Position numbers and translations under genes: made by a program
Source of the DNA: Linanthus parryae
Taxonomy: Eukaryota > Streptophyta > Magnoliopsida > Ericales > Polemoniaceae
Assembly (NCBI GenBank): GCA_023055425.1
Contig: JALGPY010000015.1
Location: 1,488,001-1,552,000, forward strand
Direction of reading: 5' to 3'
DNA length: 64,000 bases
The notes under the pieces: generated by a model
Told to the model about the DNA's origin: nothing
The model's input: the letters and a program-made list of their open reading frames with translations, nothing else
Database searches by the model: none
Shown: positions 58,701 through 64,000 of the stretch, piece by piece
Numbering within the stretch: the first letter of the stretch is position 1
Layout of the letters: the number at the start of each line of letters is the position of its first letter

Positions 58701-61700
58701 GCTCCAACTTATTGAGTAAAGCGAAGCACCCTGCAGTGTATGGGCACCCATTCAACAGCGATAGCTTCACCAAACAGGAGAAGCTCACAAATTGAAGCAA
58801 CCTGGCCCCAACCCCTGTTGTACCCTCCCTTAACTGCTAAAATCAATGAATGATCACTCACACTTAATCAACCATCAATGTAACACCTCAGAGCAACCAT
58901 TGGCACATCCTTGCAGACCACATTGCCAGGTTGTGGTTTTCATTTACCCGACCCGGCCCAGCAGTTGTACAAGAGTGACCCGACACATAATTAGACCCGG
59001 TATTTTTTCATACTGTACCCGAACCAGACCCGCAAATTGCTTACCCGCTTTGTACCCACACACTGACCCGCCCACAGGTACTGCAGGTTCCTACTGACCG
59101 AAGAATAGTTCTAGCACCATCAAGTATCAACAGCGATTAACCTATTGAAATGATGAACCATAGATCTGAGAAGTCGTTGGAGAGCTCTTTCCAGAGGAGA
59201 GTGCAGCTGGTCATGAGAGAGGTCTGTCTCTGCAACTCGTCAAAGCTCGGCGGCGTTGTGCCGTGGTGGACGGCGGCGTCACGACCTCGCCGAATTCGTC
59301 ACCGGGATCGGCAATTGAACCTATTTCCGGCGGCTTTTTTCTTTGGGTTGCCTTCACTGTTGAAATTCGAACTGGGGAGAGATTGAGAGAGATGCTACAG
59401 AAGAGAGAGTTGTAGAATGAGAGAGAGAGAGAGAGAAAAGACGGAGTTGGTTGTGGCGATAAAACCAAGAGGATGAGTTGAAAGGAAGTGGACGGAGGCG
59501 ATGACGTGGCAGGAATGAGTGCGTAAGAGAATTTCTAGTTTTGACTACGAACGCTATGGCGCGTAGGGAAAAGGTACCGTATGTGAACAGTGTGGCCCAA
59601 CCCACACACATACTTTGCCAAGCCCAAAAATCTACTGATACTCTTTAGACCCGTTTCGAAACTCACTTACCACCGGCCTGCACACTATTTTGTGCAGTAT
59701 GTTAATAGTATCTGGTAGGCTTTTGACCCGGCCCAAACCCGATCTTCAGACCCGAACTGTCATCCCTACTGCTGGTTGTCATCATTTTTCCTTTTGTTGT
59801 TTTTACAATCAAAGATTTAGTAATACTTATAAGTTTTTATATAAATTTTCATTGCATGAAACCAATTCAAATCTCCAATTAAACGCAAATCTAGTTTAAT
59901 ATATTATAATGGAAGGGTAGTGATACTTACACAAGAAAAAAAGCTTCTTATGCAACATTTTTGTTGTGAAGATAATTCTACCCTTTTTCATAATATCGAT
60001 TTATTGCTGAGACTATTTATAATTCTCTCTTCAGTCTTCTCTCCCCTCTCTCGATTCTTCTCCATCACTGTCATTCCCAACAAACTGCTACCGAGCAGCA
60101 CTTGGGACATGACATGCAATTAGCGATATTTTGATCAACTTCTGGGCAAATCTCATCTTGTAGATCAAGACGCCCATTCTGGCGACTTTTCCGTTCTGAG
60201 ATGAATAATCATATATGGATGGATGCTCAAGATCAGAAAATCACGGCATCAGAAAACTTTGAGAATTCAAATAACCTACCTTCTTAGCGATGATTCCAAC
60301 TTCTTTCAGTGGAAAGATTTATGTGTTCTCCGACACTCCTCGTCGGTTCCCACCATAATCTCTGAATCCCTAAAACGTGTTCGATTTGCAAGCTAACAGA
60401 GTGATAGTGGACAAATTTCGAAACATCCGTTAAGATACCAAACCAGTCAAAATTGAAAATTTACATACATAGGCTGACTACTAATTTAATGAGTAGAAGT
60501 GGTAACATTAAGTGTACCCAATCAAAATTGATGTTGAACCCAGTTTGGGAAAGGGATTAAGTTTGTAGTTTCTTGTGACCGGTAAGGCGGATAGGACTTC
60601 TGTTTGCTGCCGAAACGTAGACATAAACAAGGTTGTTGCCGCAGTGGAGTGGCCGATGAACAGAGGAGTCAACGTGGAGTCTTGCTGGTAAGTCGGGTGA
60701 AGAATGGATTTCAATGTCCATGGTGATTTGTGTTGTGTGTGGGTGATGAGTAGTGAGTAAGATTCTCTACTTGGAGGAGGCAGGCGGTGGTGATGATTGA
60801 TGAAGAAGGGATAGAGCAGAGAGCTAAATAGATAGACTAGTAGTATGTTAAGGGTAAAATTATCTTCACAACTAAAATGTTGTGTAACAAGCTTTTATAC
60901 TTGTGTAATTATAGCTACCCCTAATGTCAACTTGAATAGGTCTCTTGATGGGTACACAAAATATACATTGTTGACAATGTTCAGTAAATTTTTTTCTTCA
61001 ACTATGTTATCCAGCATGGAAACTTCATCTGACTAGTCTATTTATTTGTTCATAAACCGAAAAAATGCCAGGCATTAGTCTTTAGAAGAGACCTACCCGC
61101 AAAAAACTAACAGAACCAGCAGATTGAGTCAAAAATAACTCTTGTTTGGTTAACTCTGTATGTATGAGAGACTGGGCGGACAGAGGAGGGGGTGTCCTGA
61201 GTTTATATTTTTTAGTTTTCCTTCCCCTTTCCACCACTAAGCATCCCATGCAATACTTTCCTCTTTTTTATATTTACTGTCTTACATAACATTACAGATT
61301 CTATTGGCAGTTTTAGATGTGTTATCTCATGCATCAGGGCCAATGCAACTAACCACCAGATGAGATGCTTTAAATTATAGGTTGTTGCCCAAAACTTTCT
61401 TAACTGAATGTTATTGAGTTCATTTTTCCCTCTTTTCTCCCCCTTTTCACCACTAAGCACCACACAAAACACCTTCCTCCACACTGTCTTAGGAACAATA
61501 AGGATTTTAATGGCGGTTTTGGATATGGCTTCTAATGCATCAGGGATTAGTAGCAACAGATATGAAGATAGTGGGTGCAATGTAGGGGGTTTATCTATTG
61601 TCTGTCTGACGGCTGTCATTTTTTTAGTGTTTACTCTTTACATAAAACACGATAATTGAAGGCATAGCCATGGTGAGGAGCAATTATAAGACAACAGAAA

Positions 61701-63671
61701 AATATTAATTCATTTTTAAGTTGTAAAAATGGAAAAGGAAAGAGGTCCAGACACCTTAGAAGTGTCCTACAATAGTCAATGAATTGAATAGAGAAGTTAG
61801 ATCTTTTTTTTTTACTTTATTTGATATGTTCCCCTTTTTATGCTAGATAGCGTATGAAACATGCTTTGTCACTCTCATACATGTATGTCATTATTTTCAA
61901 AATAAGCATCTGAGCTCTGGAACAAATTGTGTGAGGTTCAGATAAGTTCCATGCTATCATGCTAACGAACAGAATATAACCAGAAAATAATTTGAAAATG
62001 TTTAGACAGGCATGCCAACAATATTTGATGGTTAAGCTCAACACAAGAAATAGTGTAATTAAAGTTTTGTATGTAAACACACTATTTACACTAAGGGGGA
62101 GTTTGGTATGACGTATAAGCAGCTTATTAGTTAGTTTTGGATTTTAAGTTGAAGCCAACTTATAAGTACTGTTTGGTGTGGACTTATAAGCTCAAAAGTT
62201 GGATTTCGACTTCTAAGTTCATAGCGTTAAAGTTGAGTCTAGAAAAAGTTGGGTTTTTTAAGCTCTCTGAACTTGTGCATAGAAGACACGAGATAGGAGT
62301 TTATGAGTTAGTGATGATGACTCTACTTAATCTCTTGGTCTACTGTTTTGTCTACTACAGGATCTCGCTTTCCTGTTGTGGAAAGAGTCATGGGAACGAG
62401 TAAAGAACCCAATGGCAAGTAGAGGATCTCCCCTTCATGATCCACGCATCAAAGAAATTGAAAAGGTTCAAAGTCTCTTTGGAGAGACAAAGGAACATAC
62501 ATTCGAGTCAAAAGCTGCAGAAGAGCATGCAAAATTGTTGAGGTAATTCTAATTTTCACTGACTATTCAACTTTGCTGATTTCACATGAAACTTAATGTA
62601 AATATTTAAAACTTGAAAGAACACTAGGACGATGTGTTTGTGCATATTGGTGTTGTTTGACACGAGGTAGCAAGTCTCTGGACTTTCCATCAATCGAGGT
62701 GATACCCTTGTAGAGATCCTCCGAGGGATGTTTTGCAAATACAAAACAAATAGTTGTGCTTGAACAAATAGAAGTTGTCGCTGTGGAAGGGTGTTTTCAG
62801 AAAATTCTGGAAACCTTAGGTTTTGGCATGAAGCCAATAGGGGTATTGGAGTACACTGTGTAGCAGAAGCCGTGGCTAATTCGTTGGTGGTGCTGCACAG
62901 CTAGAAGACCGCTACTGCAACCTCAAGCCTAGGCTAGGTGGATGTATGAAACATGCTATCTCAACCGTGCTTGGTTCCCAAGATTAGTGTCTACTCTTCC
63001 AGAGGTGGAGCGTGACACTCTATTGGGACGGATTGATATGGCCCTTAGCGGGTTCCCAAGATTAGTGTCTATTCACTTATTGTTGCATGATCCCTCCCTT
63101 TTGGAAGTACGAGCGTTTTTAGCCCCCAAAGTGAAACATCCAGCAATCAACTCTCGGAAGCTAAATTCCTTCGGAATCGACCATTAGTTAACCACCTTGT
63201 CCATTTGTTTGAGGTACACTTCTCTAATCATTCAAATTGTGAACAACAAGAACACCGTCACTGCCACAACCACGATTGCAGCCCCCAATACAAACCAGAT
63301 TCCAGCCAACCTCCGGTCAGAATCTGACAGCCAAAGCAACCCAATTCGACATCCAAGTTGAAATTACCTCCGCAACCTGAATCGATCACCAGAGTCAATC
63401 ACCGCCAACACAACACCACAACCACCGTCCATCCCCGGACCAAATCAACCACTTTGACTTCCAGTGTAACTCAAGCGCAAACCAACATCCGCAATCTTAA
63501 ACAAACCAGAACCCACAAAATTTTAACCTCCAAATCTAACTCAACCCGAAACCCTGTATCAAATATATGGAGGGAAGGTGGAGGGAGGGATGGAGCTCGC
63601 CCCGACCTACAAGTCTAAAAATGGCTTTGATTTCTTGAGCCTCAACACAAGAAGTTTGAATGACTGAGAAA

Positions 63672-63702
<31 letters not shown>

Positions 63703-63915
63703 CCTTTTTTGTAAATGTTTACTATGAAATTGGCATTAGCTCTTATATATATGTGGCGATTGCATCGCCCCTTCTATTCCTGCAGAATACAAAAGGAGCT
63801 AGAAGTAACTACAAAGCAGCCTATTTTTGTTGATTCAAGCATTAGTGACACCATCCGGACCTGCATTGTCCTAGGAAATCACCGGGCAGCAATGAGAATC
63901 AAAACAGAATTTAAG
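43354..63915 (+). CDS. VPS16: VPS16 (VACUOLELESS1-type), HOPS/CORVET core subunit, 3' end outside window
   Basis: Exons: 43354-44136, 47634-47924, 50694-50833, 55699-55804, 55902-55994, 56897-56986, 57096-57209, 57996-58103, 58200-58273, 58375-58429, 62361-62542, 63786-63915. All borders are GT-AG and frames join to 722 codons without a stop. The start MASVSVAAEWQLLHDRYYRK, then GRLIGMAWTDDQ, FYDEPIFLIPECDGVRILSN, SIGEEDTALAKATESGDTDL and FVDSSISDTIRTCIVLGNHR are diagnostic of plant VPS16. Residues about 5-410 form the Vps16_N beta-propeller and about 510 onward the helical Vps16_C region. Plant VPS16 is about 850 residues, so about 135 should lie to the right. VPS16 binds VPS33 and VPS18 in the HOPS and CORVET tethering complexes that drive fusion at prevacuolar compartments and tonoplast; Arabidopsis VCL1 is needed for vacuole biogenesis and embryo development. 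Its introns are swollen by transposons. Confidence 0.95.
44137..47633 (+). other. VPS16 intron 1 (3.5 kb)
   Basis: Begins GTTGGT, ends TTGCGCAG. It contains a tandem duplication of about 40 bp (44,936-45,014, around cttcaagttttgacaat and cggaatcccatagaaaa) and a TIR element at 45,651-46,525. The rest shows no feature I can name. Confidence 0.85.
45651..46525. mobile_element. Long-TIR (MULE-like) non-autonomous element in intron 1
   Basis: About 85 bp at the left (from gggtcaattacat through ttaccaccttcagttgt) match, inverted and at roughly 75 percent, the right end (acaactgaagatggtaac through gttacctaagtc read on the other strand). The exact termini and target duplication are unclear. The interior includes an A-rich block (45,830-45,945) and a GGTGG-rich block (46,040-46,320), neither coding for a recognisable protein. 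Confidence 0.5.
49480..50310 (+). mobile_element. LINE (L1-type) 3' fragment with zf-RVT domain
   Basis: Translated pieces in shifting frames show PDTLEWRLSSTGLFTVRSYY, then AWCAARDRILTIDNLVRHRQ with MLVNWCCMCKSC, then a HLLLHCPAV-like segment, then VWRLAPLVVTWFIWMVRNRV. This is the conserved C-terminal zinc-binding region of plant L1 LINE ORF2 proteins (zf-RVT). RT and endonuclease domains are absent, as expected for 5'-truncated LINE insertions. A run of 39 T at 49,684-49,722 sits inside the coding sequence where the family has Phe codons. The fragment lies in the same sense as VPS16. Confidence 0.75.
49684..49722 (+). repeat. T39 run inside the LINE fragment
   Basis: An uninterrupted T tract, probably an expansion of Phe codons (TTT TTT) just before the AWCAARDRI segment. 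Confidence 0.85.
51493..51500. repeat. hAT target-site duplication, left (CTTGCTAG)
   Basis: Exact copy at 53,888-53,895. Confidence 0.85.
51983..52478 (+). repeat. Nested inverted repeat, arm 1
   Basis: Pairs with 52,785-53,277 in reverse complement. It includes a cctt/cttc-rich microsatellite block (52,230-52,300) and several cgttcc-like motifs. Confidence 0.8.
52479..52784 (+). repeat. Nested inverted repeat C, left copy
   Basis: Pairs with 53,365-53,706 in reverse complement: starts tatgtagcaccaaaacgggg, rich in acggggacg units, then an A/T-rich part with (AT)n at 52,587-52,610. Confidence 0.8.
52785..53277 (-). repeat. Nested inverted repeat, arm 2
   Basis: Reverse complement of 51,983-52,478. 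Frames such as a Glu-rich run here come from the GAAGAA microsatellite and are not genes. Confidence 0.8.
53365..53706 (-). repeat. Nested inverted repeat C, right copy
   Basis: Reverse complement of 52,479-52,784, ending cgtttcggtgctacata. The two C copies bracket arm 2, so two inverted repeats interlock. Confidence 0.8.
53888..53895. repeat. hAT target-site duplication, right (CTTGCTAG)
   Basis: Exact copy of 51,493-51,500. Confidence 0.85.
54340..54557. mobile_element. Stowaway-like MITE 1
   Basis: Ends CTCCATCCGTCGCAAAAA and CTTTTTGGAACTGAGGAAG are inverted repeats of the CTCCCTCCGTCCCA type, flanked by TA on both sides. 218 bp, non-coding. Confidence 0.75.
54771..55037. mobile_element. 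Stowaway-like MITE 2
   Basis: Ends CTCTGTCCGTCCCAGAAAGG and CCTTTTTGGGACAGAGGGAG are inverted repeats of the same type as MITE 1. TA precedes the left end; the right flank is TC, so the target site has changed. 267 bp. Confidence 0.75.
55303..55460. mobile_element. Small TIR element with GGTTTGGGGACC ends
   Basis: ggcctggtttggggaccgagatat and atatctagggtccccaaactagcc (split here into left and right ends) are inverted copies of about 22 bp. 158 bp, non-coding. Target duplication not clear. Confidence 0.5.
55995..56896 (+). other. VPS16 intron 5
   Basis: About 0.9 kb, A/T-rich. A short tandem duplication (aagctcttaggagtgtt, about 56,808-56,851) lies just before exon 6. No other feature is recognised. 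Confidence 0.8.
57210..57995 (+). other. VPS16 intron 7
   Basis: About 0.8 kb between GTTTGG and TGTCCAG. A/T-rich with no recognisable element. Confidence 0.8.
58430..62360 (+). other. VPS16 intron 10 (3.9 kb)
   Basis: Contains a long-TIR element (59,915-60,920), a degenerate direct duplication (about 61,215-61,340 and 61,430-61,560, around cttttcaccactaagca and gcatcaggg), a probable hAT-type right end (gggtctgaagatcggg-like sequence closing with tgtcatcccta near 59,770), and a one-sided MITE-like stretch from 62,093 (gggggagtttggtatgac). Confidence 0.8.
59915..60920. mobile_element. Long-TIR (MULE-like) non-autonomous element in intron 10
   Basis: About 70 bp at the left (gggtagtgatacttacacaa... 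to gaagataattctaccctt) match, inverted, the right end at about 60,849-60,920. 1.0 kb. No transposase. Flanks do not give a clean 9-bp duplication, so the exact ends may be off by a few bases. Confidence 0.65.
62543..63785 (+). other. VPS16 intron 11
   Basis: About 1.2 kb. A short direct repeat (ggttcccaagattagtgtct, about 62,971-62,990 and 63,052-63,071), a C/A-rich stretch (63,230-63,540) and a T29 run (63,674-63,702) are visible. No gene. Confidence 0.8.
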
Positions 63916-64000
63916 GTAAGTAGTTAAGGGGTATTTATGTGATGGAAGCTGCAAATCGTAGACTTTCCTCAAATCTAGCTTGACTTCATTGTGTTTATGC

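Overview
The window is nuclear DNA of a flowering plant, most probably a eudicot, though I cannot name the species. The evidence is one intron-rich gene for the vacuolar tethering subunit VPS16 (VACUOLELESS1-type), layered LTR retrotransposons whose primer-binding sites match plant tRNA-Asp and initiator tRNA-Met, and many small hAT-, Mutator- and Stowaway-like DNA elements. There is no bacterial gene organisation, CRISPR array or tRNA/rRNA gene.

Layout. (1) 1-11,688: a minus-strand multi-LTR array of one non-autonomous Ty3/gypsy (Athila-like) family: partial internal, LTR, internal, LTR, internal, LTR, with a unit of about 4.67 kb. (2) 11,689-12,269: a fragment of another gypsy polyprotein (protease region). 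(3) 12,270-13,936: a small minus-strand non-coding copia-like element whose right LTR is cut by the next element. (4) 13,937-34,363: a large, decayed minus-strand Athila-type element (3' LTR, an extra ORF after pol, pol, deleted gag; no 5' LTR). It is split by (5) a complete young copia element at 16,911-25,418 with 1,430-bp LTRs and a 5-bp target duplication. (6) 34,364-36,810: remnants of two further LTR elements, one interrupted by a 1.3-kb hAT element with a perfect 8-bp duplication. (7) 36,722-39,498: a large inverted repeat with arms of about 825 bp and a 1.1-kb loop, followed by an old LTR fragment and an ATTCGTCGACGAAT-rich foldback. (8) 41,102-42,754: a Mutator-like element with 87-bp inverted ends and possibly captured coding sequence. 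(9) 42,873-43,235: a small inverted-repeat element just upstream of (10) VPS16, 43,354 to beyond the right edge: 12 exons with canonical GT-AG borders giving 722 codons, with about 135 C-terminal residues expected outside the window.

The VPS16 introns hold much foreign DNA: a LINE 3' end in intron 2, a 2.4-kb hAT element with nested foldbacks and two Stowaway-like MITEs in intron 3, and long-TIR elements in introns 1 and 10. The exons remain fully open, so the gene looks functional. None of the retrotransposon reading frames is intact; the copia copy is young by its LTR similarity but carries frameshifts and stops, one of them inside the reverse-transcriptase catalytic motif.

All calls come from reading the sequence. 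Family names rest on motifs I recognise, not on a database search.
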